DNA of 32,011 bases from Bacteroidia bacterium (GCA_030430675.1 JAUIKU010000026.1:1-32011); one strand, 5' to 3'. Counted from the stretch's first letter, positions 15,293-23,638 are shown. A program made the numbers and translations. The notes: a model not told the origin generated them from the sequence alone.

Positions 15293-17563
15293 TTATCCCA
15301 GACTAATTCCCTCACCTAAGAACGGCTGGTGGTAGTAGCGGGTGCCGGTGGCTTTGTGCATGGCGTTGGCCAGGGCGCCAAAAACCGGCGGGAACGGGGG
15401 TTCGCCCAGTCCCGTGGGATTGATTTCGTTTTGTACAAAATGCACATCCACGGCTTTAGGTGCTTCGCTCATGCGAATCATCCGGTACTGGTGGAAATTG
15501 TTCTTCTGCGGCACCCCATCCTTAAAGGTCATTTCACCGTAAAGTGCATTACCTATACCATCGGTAATGCCACCCTCAGCCATATTTGTGGCGGCGTCCG
15601 GGTTCACAACGATACCACAATCAATGGCGCAGGTTACTTTTTCCACTACCGGCTTGCCATTTTCCATGGTCAGATCCAAAACATGTGCCACGTATGAGTT
15701 ATGACAGAAATAAGCGGAAACTCCCCGGTGCATGCTGGCGTCGTTTCGGCCCCAGCCCGATTTTTCCCTGACCAGCTCTAATACACCGGCATAACGCGAA
15801 GCGTCGTAATCGTTGGTTTTGCCCACCGGGTTTTCCTGGGCCCGCTTTAATAATTCCAGCCTAAATTCAATAGGGTCCTTTCCCATTGCTTCCGCAAGTT
15901 CATCCAAAAACGACTGCTCGGCACCGGCCATGAAATTGGAACGTGGCGCCCTAAATGCTCCGGTGGTAATATTGGAATCTATAGCAAACTCCTCAGCCAG
16001 GTAATTGTCTATTGAACCGGCGGGAAAGCGATTGGCAAACAGGGGACTTTCAGGAACACCCCCTGCCTTGACATGCAGTGCCAGTAGCTGGTTATTTTCG
16101 TCCAGTGCCGCCCGGTACCTGGCCCGGTAAGTTGGACGATAAATACCATTGGTCATATCATCTTCACGGGTGTATATCAACTTCACCGGGGCATTTACCT
16201 GCTGTGAGATCAGCGCGGCTTCCACCATATAATGCGAATAAGCCCGGCGTCCGAAGCCACCACCCATGCGGGTCATTTCCGTCTCAATATTTTGCTCCGG
16301 TATCCCCAGGCTGTGCGCCAGCGTAGGTTCAATCAGCCCCGGAGCCTGCAGCGGCCCCGATACAAAAGCTTTATCACCCTTTACATGGGCGAAAAAATTC
16401 ATGGGTTCCATACAGTTGTGTGCCAGGTATGGTGCTGAATAATTGCTTTCTATAACTTTGGCAGCATTTTTAAAGGCACTTTCCGGATCTCCATCCCTGC
16501 GAACTACCTTGCCTGGTTTGTCCATCAAAGCCTCCATTTGCTGGTTATGGTCTACGGTATTTTCCAAACCTGCGGGGGTGTGGACATTGATATCTGCCCC
16601 AAATCGATCGATAACACTATCAGAACTTTCAATGGGCTGCCATTCAGCCACCAGCGCTTTCCTGGCCTGCATCACCTCCCAGGTAGTGTTACCCACTACC
16701 ACTGCCAATTCCGGAAAAGCATTGGTGTCGAAATACCCTCTTTTAAAACCCTCTTTATAGGCCTTAATACCAAATACATCCTTTATTCCAGGCATGGCCT
16801 TTATTTCATCTGCGTTGCCAATGGCCTTCAGGGTCAAACCAAAAGCCGGAGGGTGAACCGCCATGGCGACTAAAGCGCCTTCTGTTTGATTGTCCATACC
16901 AAACATGGGCTTGCCGGTAACAATATCCAATCCATCTACATTCTTTTTGGAATGTCCAATGATCTTATAGTCTTTGGGTTCCTTCAATTCCACTTCCTCC
17001 GGCACCGGTATTTGAGCTGCCGCAGCAGCCATTTCCCCATAACTGGCAGATTTACCACTGGTTTCGTGATGCAAAACGCCTGCTTCGGTGGTGATTTCTT
17101 CTACCGGAACCTCCCATGTCTGGGCTGCCGCCTCTTTCAGCATTTGTTTGGCAGAGGCCCCAGCCACGCGTAGGGGTTCCCATTTTGACATGATACCCCT
17201 GCTGCCCCCGCTAAACTGGCCGAAAGGCGCACCCGGGAATTTTTCAGGACTGTAAAGCGCCTGCTCCACCATCACATTTTTCCAATCCACTTCCAGCTCC
17301 TCGGCCACGATCATGGGCATGGAGGTTTTCACATTCTGTCCAAATTCGGGATTTGGAGAGAATATGGTGACCACCCCGTTGTTCCCGATTTTCAGATAGG
17401 CATTGATGTCGAACCATTCATCGGGCAGTTGCAAACCCGCCTCCGGTTTCACCGAGGGCTGACAGGAGGCCAGCCAGTTGAAGCCCAGCATCAACCCGCC
17501 GCCGGATAAGGCACTGACTTTTATAAATGATCTTCTGCCTTGTTTGGTTTTAATGAGTGTCAT
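15293..17563 (-). CDS. Molybdopterin-binding large subunit (L2), IorB-type, predicted Tat lipoprotein
   Basis: A 756-residue paralogue of L1 and L3. The twin-arginine motif GRRSFIK is at 9-15 and the lipobox LASC ends at Cys34. Cofactor-loop motifs MGGGFGRR and GAFRAPRSNFMAGAEQ are intact, and the catalytic Glu lies in PTGLGE 35 residues from the C-terminus. After this Glu it reads PPFPPVFGAL, where L1 has PGLPPAEAAL. That difference lies next to the active site and suggests different substrate preference. It shares with L3 an insertion near residues 320-350 (TPAGLENTVDH here) that L1 lacks. It follows its small subunit S2 with a 39-base gap and ends close to the AraC remnant. Confidence 0.92.
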   Translation of the reverse strand: MTLIKTKQGRRSFIKVSALSGGGLMLGFNWLASCQPSVKPEAGLQLPDEWFDINAYLKIGNNGVVTIFSPNPEFGQNVKTSMPMIVAEELEVDWKNVMVEQALYSPEKFPGAPFGQFSGGSRGIMSKWEPLRVAGASAKQMLKEAAAQTWEVPVEEITTEAGVLHHETSGKSASYGEMAAAAAQIPVPEEVELKEPKDYKIIGHSKKNVDGLDIVTGKPMFGMDNQTEGALVAMAVHPPAFGLTLKAIGNADEIKAMPGIKDVFGIKAYKEGFKRGYFDTNAFPELAVVVGNTTWEVMQARKALVAEWQPIESSDSVIDRFGADINVHTPAGLENTVDHNQQMEALMDKPGKVVRRDGDPESAFKNAAKVIESNYSAPYLAHNCMEPMNFFAHVKGDKAFVSGPLQAPGLIEPTLAHSLGIPEQNIETEMTRMGGGFGRRAYSHYMVEAALISQQVNAPVKLIYTREDDMTNGIYRPTYRARYRAALDENNQLLALHVKAGGVPESPLFANRFPAGSIDNYLAEEFAIDSNITTGAFRAPRSNFMAGAEQSFLDELAEAMGKDPIEFRLELLKRAQENPVGKTNDYDASRYAGVLELVREKSGWGRNDASMHRGVSAYFCHNSYVAHVLDLTMENGKPVVEKVTCAIDCGIVVNPDAATNMAEGGITDGIGNALYGEMTFKDGVPQKNNFHQYRMIRMSEAPKAVDVHFVQNEINPTGLGEPPFPPVFGALANAMHKATGTRYYHQPFLGEGISLG

Positions 17564-17602
17564 TTTTGAGAAGTTTTGAATTGATCAGAGCAAGAAAATG
17601 AA

Positions 17603-18058
17603 CTAGTTGGAAGCGGCCGTTTTGATAGCCGCCTTGATCCGGGTATAGGTACCACAGCGACAGATATTGCCATCCATGGCAGCATCAATATCGGCATCAC
17701 TGGGATTGGGATTGGATTCCAATAGGGCGGAGGCACTCATGATCTGGCCAGCCTGGCAATAACCACATTGCGGCACGTCATGCTCCAGCCAGGCCTTTTG
17801 CACCGGGTGATCTCCCTGTTCAGACAACCCCTCGATAGTAGTAATGGTTTTGTCACCCACACCTGAAACAGGCAATTGGCAAGAGCGCACCGCCACCCCA
17901 TCCAGGTGGACCGTGCAAGCACCGCAGGCTGCAATACCACATCCGTATTTAGTCCCCACCAGGTTGAGATGATCTCTCAACACCCAAAGTATGGGCGTGG
18001 CAGGGTCTGCGTCTACCTGATGTTTTTTTCCGTTAACGTTAAGGCTGAAAGTGGCCAT
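17603..18058 (-). CDS. [2Fe-2S] small subunit (S2) of an IorA-type molybdenum hydroxylase
   Basis: A 151-residue protein aligned with S1 without gaps over at least 140 residues. The cluster ligands are at the same positions: C40, C45, C48 and C60 ([15 protein letters not shown]), then C98, C101, C133 and C135. No signal peptide is present. It is the first gene after a conserved upstream element (18076-18149) and precedes L2 on the same strand. L3, encoded just upstream, has no small subunit of its own, so S2 may serve both L2 and L3; this is an inference. Confidence 0.93.
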   Translation of the reverse strand: MATFSLNVNGKKHQVDADPATPILWVLRDHLNLVGTKYGCGIAACGACTVHLDGVAVRSCQLPVSGVGDKTITTIEGLSEQGDHPVQKAWLEHDVPQCGYCQAGQIMSASALLESNPNPSDADIDAAMDGNICRCGTYTRIKAAIKTAASN

Positions 18059-18075
18059 GATTCAATTATTTTGTT

Positions 18076-18149
18076 GTAAGGTAAATTTATGATTTTCAAG
18101 ATGGACCGAATAATGCAGGGCAAACAAATAATTACGAAATTCAAATAAT
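18076..18149 (-). promoter_or_regulatory. Shared upstream element, copy A (S2-L2)
   Basis: This 74-base region aligns without gaps to 20464-20537 upstream of L3, with 58 identical positions. Best-conserved blocks (plus strand) are TAAATTTATG, ATGGACC at 18101-18107, GGCAAACAAAT, and TCAAATAAT. On the minus strand, TAAATTTA resembles the Bacteroidota -7 box (TAnnTTTG), and GGTCCAT lies 11 bases before it, with 42 bases between the motif and the S2 start codon. Whether it is a promoter, an activator site or both is inference. Confidence 0.65.
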
Positions 18150-18182
18150 TGACATTTGGTGCTCAACCATCCGGTCCCTGGC

Positions 18183-20447
18183 TCAATTGCGCACGTCCAA
18201 TTGCTGACCTCTCCCATAAAACGGCTGAACATAAACGCGCTCCCCGCTCGCCCTGTATAGCGCATTGGCCAGTGCTCCGAAAGCTGGTGGAAATGTGGGC
18301 TCACCCAGTCCGGTTGGGTCAATGCCGTTATCGACAAAGTGGATATCAATGTTCCTGGGAGCCTCCGACATCCTGATCATCCGGTATTGATGAAAATTGT
18401 TCTTTTCGGGCACTCCGTCCTTAAAAGTCAACTCACCAAATAAGGCATTTCCAATGCCGTCCACAATGGCTCCCTCTGCCAGGTTGGAGGCGGCATCGGG
18501 GTTGACCACTATACCGCAATCCACCGCACAGCAAACATTGTGAATAATCGGTTTTCCATCTTCAATGGTCAGATCCAGCACCTGCGCTGCATAGGAATTG
18601 TGGCAGAAGTAGGCTGAAACACCCCGGTGTATACCGGACGATGGCTGGTCCCAGTTTGACTTTTCCCTAACCAGTTCCAGTACACCGGCATAACGGGCAG
18701 CATCATAATCATTGTTTTCTCCAACGGGGTTGATTGCGGCCCGTTCCAGCAGTTCCAAACGAAAATCAATGGGATCTTTGCCCGTGGCTTCAGCCACTTC
18801 ATCCAGGAAAGACTGCTCAGCACAGGCGATGAAGTTAGATCGGGGCGCCCGAAAGGAGCCTATGGTAATGTTGGAATTGAGGGTCCAGCTCTCCGCCAGG
18901 TAGTTGTCCACCGCTCCCGCCGGGAACCTGTTGGCATACAGGGGGCTGTCAGACAGTCCACCGGCATTAATATGAAAGCCAACCAGGTTATTATCCGCAT
19001 CCAGGGCAGCCCGGTAGGTGGCCTGGTAGGCTGGACGGTATATACCGCCGGTCATGTCATCCTCACGGGAGTAAACCAGCTTTACCGGGGCATTCATCTT
19101 CTGGGAAATAAGCGCTGCCTCGGTTACCCAATGTGCATAAGATCGACGGCCGTATCCACCTCCCAGCCTGGTCATTTGGATGTCGATTTTTTCCAGGGGC
19201 AAACCCAGTCGGGCTGATAAGGTGTGCTCAGTCAGTTCCGCTTTTTGCAGGGGCCCTTTTACCACGGCACCTTCTGAGGTCACATGGGCAAAGAAATTCA
19301 TGGGCTCCATACAATTGTGGGCCAGGAATGGAGCAGTATAAGTTTTTTCAATAACCCTGGCGGCATTCCTGAAAGCCATTTCGGGATTACCGTTCTTACG
19401 GACCACAGTGGAACTTTGGGCGGCCTCCCGGGTCATCATGGTACCGTGGTCACTACTGTTTTCCAATCCGGATGGTATGGTTAAAGTCCTTTTTCCTCCT
19501 CCGTAAAAGGTCCTCTCCTCCGTGTAAGACTCAAAAGGTTCCCATTGCACCTCGATAGCCTGCTTGGCCTTCATCACCTCCCAGGTGGAATTGCCTACAA
19601 TGGCCACCACTTCCAGGAAGGTGCAGGTATCGAAATGCTGCCGTTCAAAATCATCCTGCAGTACTTTCAGGGTAAATACATCCCGGATGCCCGGCATGGA
19701 CCGCACTGCTGTATCATCTACTGATTTCAATTTCATGCCAAACGCGGGAGGGTGCACTATCATGGCAGTGAGCATACCTTCCACATAGGTATCGATGCCA
19801 AACAAAGGCTGACCGGTGACGATTTTCTTCCCGTCCACATTCTTGCGCGAGGTACCGATAATCATAAAATCATTGATGTCTTTTAATTTCACTTCTTCCG
19901 GTACCGGTATGTTAGCAGCGGCCCCCGCCATTTCGCCATAGCCAGCAGACTTGCCGCTGGACGGGTGTTTCAGCACACCGGCTTCAGTGGTAATCTCATC
20001 AACCGGAACACTCCAGGATTGGGCAGCGGCTTCCCGCAACATGTGCCGGGCCGAAGCTCCGGCCATCCTTAGCGAATTCCACCCTTGTCGAATGGCCTGG
20101 CTGCCGCCAATAAATTGACGGGTATATAATTCCGTATTCAGAGGGGCCTGCTCTACAGTGACATCATTCCAGTCAACATCCAGTTCCTCAGCTACGATCA
20201 TAGGCATACCGGTTTTGATATTCTGACCACCCTCCGGATTGGGTGAAATAATGGTTACCAGGCCATTGTCAGCGATTTTAAGAAAAGCATTAATGTCGAA
20301 CCATTCTTTAGGTATATTGCTTAGGGCATGGTTGCCGCCCGGTTGACAGGAAGCCAGCCAACTGAAACCCAGCATCATTCCTCCACCTGAAAGTGCAGAG
20401 GCTTTTAAGAAGGAACGTCTTCCGTATTTTGTTTTAAGGATGGGCAT
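18183..20447 (-). CDS. Molybdopterin-binding large subunit (L3), IorB-type, predicted Tat lipoprotein, no adjacent partner of its own
   Basis: A 754-residue paralogue, closer to L2 than to L1. Tat motif GRRSFLK is at 9-15, and lipobox LASC ends at Cys34. The loops read LGGGYGRR (Tyr where L1 and L2 have Phe) and GSFRAPRSNFIACAEQ (Cys where the others have Gly). The catalytic Glu in PTGLGE is present 38 residues from the end. It is transcribed from its own copy of the conserved upstream element and lies 124 bases before S2. No small subunit gene precedes it, so it either uses S2 or S1, or functions differently. The start at 20447 is supported by the signal peptide beginning MPILKTKYGRR. Confidence 0.92.
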   Translation of the reverse strand: MPILKTKYGRRSFLKASALSGGGMMLGFSWLASCQPGGNHALSNIPKEWFDINAFLKIADNGLVTIISPNPEGGQNIKTGMPMIVAEELDVDWNDVTVEQAPLNTELYTRQFIGGSQAIRQGWNSLRMAGASARHMLREAAAQSWSVPVDEITTEAGVLKHPSSGKSAGYGEMAGAAANIPVPEEVKLKDINDFMIIGTSRKNVDGKKIVTGQPLFGIDTYVEGMLTAMIVHPPAFGMKLKSVDDTAVRSMPGIRDVFTLKVLQDDFERQHFDTCTFLEVVAIVGNSTWEVMKAKQAIEVQWEPFESYTEERTFYGGGKRTLTIPSGLENSSDHGTMMTREAAQSSTVVRKNGNPEMAFRNAARVIEKTYTAPFLAHNCMEPMNFFAHVTSEGAVVKGPLQKAELTEHTLSARLGLPLEKIDIQMTRLGGGYGRRSYAHWVTEAALISQKMNAPVKLVYSREDDMTGGIYRPAYQATYRAALDADNNLVGFHINAGGLSDSPLYANRFPAGAVDNYLAESWTLNSNITIGSFRAPRSNFIACAEQSFLDEVAEATGKDPIDFRLELLERAAINPVGENNDYDAARYAGVLELVREKSNWDQPSSGIHRGVSAYFCHNSYAAQVLDLTIEDGKPIIHNVCCAVDCGIVVNPDAASNLAEGAIVDGIGNALFGELTFKDGVPEKNNFHQYRMIRMSEAPRNIDIHFVDNGIDPTGLGEPTFPPAFGALANALYRASGERVYVQPFYGRGQQLDVRN

Positions 20448-20463
20448 TTTAGTGGGGTTTTGC

Positions 20464-20537
20464 GTATAGTAAATTTATGGAATTCGAAATGGACCTAATA
20501 GTGCCTGGCAAACAAATTCTTTTGAATTTCAAATAAT
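20464..20537 (-). promoter_or_regulatory. Shared upstream element, copy B (L3)
   Basis: Copy of the element at 18076-18149 (58 of 74 positions identical, no gaps). ATGGACC is at 20489-20495, leaving 41 bases to the L3 start codon. TAAATTTA at 20470-20477 is a possible -7 box on the minus strand. Similarity fades beyond 20537, just before the 9-bp hairpin at 20549. Confidence 0.65.
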
Positions 20538-20548
20538 CCGGGTCGAAT

Positions 20549-20571
20549 GGTGGTTCCTGGGAGGAACCACC
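20549..20571. promoter_or_regulatory. Perfect 9-bp hairpin between divergent genes
   Basis: GGTGGTTCC (20549-20557) and GGAACCACC (20563-20571) are perfect inverted repeats around a 5-base loop. It sits between the divergent starts of L3 and the SnoaL-like gene and has no T-tract. Terminators are not expected between divergent starts, so an operator or a 5' leader structure is more likely. Confidence 0.5.
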
Positions 20572-20593
20572 AACAGTTGCTTCTGTGCGTTAA

Positions 20594-20625
20594 ATAGCAG
20601 AACTTGGTTTAGTAAAAACTGCTAT
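20594..20625 (+). promoter_or_regulatory. Inverted repeat abutting the SnoaL-like start codon
   Basis: ATAGCAG (20594-20600) and CTGCTAT (20619-20625) are perfect 7-bp arms with an 18-base spacer; the right arm ends at the base before the ATG at 20626. If transcribed, the hairpin would cover the ribosome landing site. Otherwise it may be an operator. No Shine-Dalgarno sequence is visible here. Confidence 0.4.
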
Positions 20626-21003
20626 ATGAACACGAAACAGAACAAAGCCAATGCCATTGCCTTTTATCGCACTGCCTATGAGGGAAACCCCCGCAAGGCG
20701 GTTGAGTTGTATGTAGGTGACCAATACATCCAGCACAATCCGGATGTGGCCGATGGCACTGAAGGGTTTGTGGATTACTTTGAGCGCATGCAACAGGAAT
20801 ATCCTGACAAATCCATTCAGTTTGTGCGCAGTGTGGCTGAAGACGACCTGGTGGCGCTACACACCCACCAAACCTGGCCGGGCAATGAAAAATATGTGAC
20901 CATGGACTTCTTCAGGTTTGACCAAAACGGCAAGATCGTAGAGCATTGGGATGCCATACAGAAAGTTCCGGAAACCATGGCACATGATAACGGCATGTAT
21001 TAG
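20626..21003 (+). CDS. SnoaL-like (NTF2-fold) protein
   Basis: A 125-residue protein with the cone-shaped NTF2/SnoaL fold signature: an N-terminal helix with NAIAFYRTAYEGNPRKAVELY, the motif YIQHNPDVADG containing the conserved His and Asn, and a C-terminal FFRFDQNGKIVEHWDAIQKV. This last block is typical of the 'SnoaL-like aldol condensation-catalysing' group. No signal peptide, so cytoplasmic. Such small proteins can be isomerases, cyclases, hydrolases or simple binders; the reaction is not decidable. It is divergent from L3, sharing a 178-base intergenic region rich in dyads, which hints at co-regulation with the hydroxylase genes. Confidence 0.8.
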   Translation: MNTKQNKANAIAFYRTAYEGNPRKAVELYVGDQYIQHNPDVADGTEGFVDYFERMQQEYPDKSIQFVRSVAEDDLVALHTHQTWPGNEKYVTMDFFRFDQNGKIVEHWDAIQKVPETMAHDNGMY

Positions 21004-21039
21004 ACCACATTACCCGGTAATGGAGTTCATTCAATTATA

Positions 21040-21072
21040 AAAAGCCCTTCCCATACACTGGGAAAGGCTTTT
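21040..21072. terminator. Bidirectional intrinsic terminator
   Basis: AAAAGCC-C-TTCCC (21040-21052) pairs with GGGAA-A-GGCTTTT (21060-21072), with one internal mismatch and a 7-base loop. A-rich and T-rich flanks serve both strands. It lies between the convergent SnoaL-like gene and the TonB-dependent receptor gene. Confidence 0.85.
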
Positions 21073-21090
21073 ACCGGTAAAAAAGTATGG

Positions 21091-21156
21091 CTAATCAAAG
21101 CGCTTCACCATCAATTGGCGTCTTGCAGTGACAGCGATCCGTATTTGCGTTTTCAT
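21091..21156 (-). CDS. Possible very short basic ORF
   Basis: ATG at 21156 to TAG at 21091-21093 encodes 21 residues, MKTQIRIAVTARRQLMVKRF plus Asp, rich in Arg and Lys. It lies downstream of the TonB-dependent receptor stop, on the same strand and before the terminator. There is no Shine-Dalgarno sequence and no known family that I recognise. It could be chance; listed only because the gap is otherwise unexplained. Confidence 0.15.
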   Translation of the reverse strand: MKTQIRIAVTARRQLMVKRFD

Positions 21157-21208
21157 GACTGTGTTATTTACATGTTGGTAATTCAAATTTTTCTTTTGGT
21201 GGTGAGCA

Positions 21209-23572
21209 CTAAAATTCGATACGGTAGCTCAGGTTAGGGATTACCACACTAGAGTATTTGGTGTCAACCGTTTGAGTATTGGTATTGAAAACGTGCTGAT
21301 CAAATTCTTCGGTTTGTCCGGAGTTCAATACCTGCAGGCTCCATACCGAGGAGTGCTTCTTTTTGTTTTTGCGGTAAGAGACGGTAAAGGATGATATCGG
21401 TGTATCTTCGAAACTGTCCGCGAAAGACAGTGCCCCGCCAGTCTCCCCGTAAACCACATCCTGGGCATCCAGGGATCGGTCCATATCTATGGCCTCAATG
21501 CGATTGCCTCCCATATAGTTGACCCTGAAGTTGGTACTCAGACTGTTGTTCCTGTGCCTGCCCACCGGCCATTCTTTTCCTACCAGGGCATTAACCACAT
21601 AATTTTTATTGAAACGGGTATTGCGCCGGATGCCGTCATGGGCAATGTACTTGCTGTCGAACACGGATCCGGTCAACAGGTAGTAGAACCCATTATGCAG
21701 GTAGCGCTCCAGGGTAACATCCACCCCCACATTTCTGCCCCTTCCGGCACTGACCAGTGCCTGGTTGAAAAAAAGGTTATCGGTACTATTGAGGGTGGAC
21801 ACATAGCTGTCCGGGGCTACCGGTACCCTATCCAGAAATTGATAATATGGCTCGATGCCCAACTTCATATGGTCGGAAAGCATGGCGTTGTAAGACAGCA
21901 CCACGTGGTTGGATTTCATCAACTTCAGGTCCCGGTTGGGCTGGTTTCCCTGTTCATCCCTGACGTTATACAGTGCCAGCGGCTCTACCTTGCAGTGTAT
22001 GCCATAGCCTAAAGCCAGGTCGCTTTTGGGGGTTAGCTGGTAGTTGACGGACACCCGGGGCTCAAAGGCAAATCCCCGGTTCAGCTGGAAATACAGGGAA
22101 TGGAATCCGGCGTCCAGGGTAATTTTCGGGCTCAGGCTGTATTGTGACTGGCTGTAAATCTGCAGCAACAAAGCCTGTCCCTGACCCTTAACAATATTCC
22201 TGGGGGTCGATCCCATGGTCCCGGCATCATCGATATCCATATCGTACCCCAGGGTGCTGATATAAAAGCCGGTACGGTTGACATGCTGATTGCTGAAATA
22301 GGAAGTAAGGCTGGATTGCAGGGTCAGTTTGGACTGGTTCTTTCGGGCCTCTGACTGGGGATGAATTTCCAACGCTTCATCCAGGTATTGCTCTTCAAAT
22401 GACAACCCATTGCCTGAGAATGCCAGGGAAGAATTGAGAAACATATTATTGTTTAAAGGCAGTTTATGGTTTATCCCTGAGGCGAACATATACATGGAGG
22501 TCTGGGAGTTTTCACGGTCGGAAAGGGTTTCCCACTCCTCAGGATCAAGTGCTTCGGTATCAATGGCATCGTAGGCCCCCAAACCCCACAGGGAGAATGT
22601 TCCCGCGTTTTTAGTGGGCATGTTTATTTTAAAGGAAAGGTCCTGGTATTTGAGAATTCCAGCGTCATTGGGTAGAAAGGCACCTATCAATCCCAGGGTG
22701 GAGTAACGGTAATTGACCAAATAGCTAGCTCTGGCGCCTTTCTTCAATGGTCCTTCGGTGGAAAAGCCCACTCCCAGTAAGCCCGCTTCCAGACTGTGCT
22801 CTCTTTGAGAGTTGTTGCCTGTTCTCAGGTTGATATCAAATACTCCGGAACTGGCGTTGCCGTACTCTGCCGGAAAGGCACCGGTATAGAAATCGCTGTT
22901 ACCCATCATTTGGCTGCTCAATACCGTAAGGGCACCGGCGCCGGCGATGGTGAGGTCACCAAAGTGATTGGGGCTGGGTACTTCCACGTCCTCAATGCGC
23001 CATGACAGGCCGGAGGGATGATTACCTCTGATGGAAATGCCATTGTTACTAACGGAGGGCGTGGCCACCCCGGCAAAAGCAGAAACCAAACGCGCCGGGT
23101 CATTCATGCCCCCGGCGTAGCGCTGGGTTTCTTCCACGGAAAACTGCCGGCTGCTTACTGTAGCCAGGTCATTAAGCGCCTTATCTTTATCGGCCTGATA
23201 GGAGACCACAATTTCATCCATGGTAGTGGCCCGCTGTGGCAGTCCAATATCCAGTTTCACTTCTTTGCCTGAACTCACCAGGATCTCGCTGGCAACGTAA
23301 TTTTGGTAGCCCATCATGCGGAACTCAAAACTTTGCCGGCCTACCGGAACATTTTCCATAACAAAAGAGCCGTCCATGCCGGCAGTGGTTCCTTTAATCG
23401 GATCTGAGCCTACCAGTATAATATGCGCTCCAAACAATACCTCCCTGGTGGTCTGGTCGATCACTGTTCCTTTGACCGTTTGGGTGACCTTATTCGTTAC
23501 CGGCGTCTGAGCCAGGGAAGACTCTTTGAATATGACAATACAACAAATTGCGATGGTGAATAGGGTTTTCAT
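21209..23572 (-). CDS. TonB-dependent outer-membrane receptor with carboxypeptidase-regulatory-like N-terminal domain
   Basis: A 787-residue outer-membrane protein. Signal peptide 1-21 (ending SLAQ). A CarboxypepD_reg-like domain covers about 34-110 (VKGTVIDQTTREVLFGAHI, and GTTAGMDGSFVMENVPVG). A plug domain runs from about 125 to 240 (ISIRGNHPSGLSWRIEDVEV), then a beta-barrel that ends in the aromatic C-terminus YRIEF. It is smaller than typical SusC proteins (about 1000) and no SusD gene is adjacent, so it is a receptor of the general siderophore/small-molecule or unknown type. A fragment of the element found upstream of S2 and L3 lies 40 bases before its start. The ligand is unknown. A 7-TM AraC regulator is encoded immediately upstream. 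Confidence 0.9.
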   Translation of the reverse strand: MKTLFTIAICCIVIFKESSLAQTPVTNKVTQTVKGTVIDQTTREVLFGAHIILVGSDPIKGTTAGMDGSFVMENVPVGRQSFEFRMMGYQNYVASEILVSSGKEVKLDIGLPQRATTMDEIVVSYQADKDKALNDLATVSSRQFSVEETQRYAGGMNDPARLVSAFAGVATPSVSNNGISIRGNHPSGLSWRIEDVEVPSPNHFGDLTIAGAGALTVLSSQMMGNSDFYTGAFPAEYGNASSGVFDINLRTGNNSQREHSLEAGLLGVGFSTEGPLKKGARASYLVNYRYSTLGLIGAFLPNDAGILKYQDLSFKINMPTKNAGTFSLWGLGAYDAIDTEALDPEEWETLSDRENSQTSMYMFASGINHKLPLNNNMFLNSSLAFSGNGLSFEEQYLDEALEIHPQSEARKNQSKLTLQSSLTSYFSNQHVNRTGFYISTLGYDMDIDDAGTMGSTPRNIVKGQGQALLLQIYSQSQYSLSPKITLDAGFHSLYFQLNRGFAFEPRVSVNYQLTPKSDLALGYGIHCKVEPLALYNVRDEQGNQPNRDLKLMKSNHVVLSYNAMLSDHMKLGIEPYYQFLDRVPVAPDSYVSTLNSTDNLFFNQALVSAGRGRNVGVDVTLERYLHNGFYYLLTGSVFDSKYIAHDGIRRNTRFNKNYVVNALVGKEWPVGRHRNNSLSTNFRVNYMGGNRIEAIDMDRSLDAQDVVYGETGGALSFADSFEDTPISSFTVSYRKNKKKHSSVWSLQVLNSGQTEEFDQHVFNTNTQTVDTKYSSVVIPNLSYRIEF

Positions 23573-23605
23573 GACAGAAATACTTTTTGTGGTACATGTG
23601 CTTTT

Positions 23606-23638
23606 GATTCAAATGGACCACATTTTCCGTAGTCAAGC
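23606..23638 (-). promoter_or_regulatory. Partial copy of the shared upstream element, before the TonB-dependent receptor
   Basis: GATTCAAATGGACC (plus strand, ATGGACC at 23613-23619) resembles GAATTCGAAATGGACC upstream of L3, and CAAGC at 23634-23638 occupies the place of CAAAC. The distance from the motif to the start codon is 40 bases, against 41 and 42 for L3 and S2. The rest of the region does not align well and the 7-mer itself occurs elsewhere by chance, so this match is tentative. Confidence 0.4.

Noticed and set aside
21209-23572. SusC/SusD polysaccharide utilisation locus
   Set aside because: No SusD gene, glycoside hydrolase or polysaccharide lyase is adjacent, and the receptor is shorter than typical SusC proteins.
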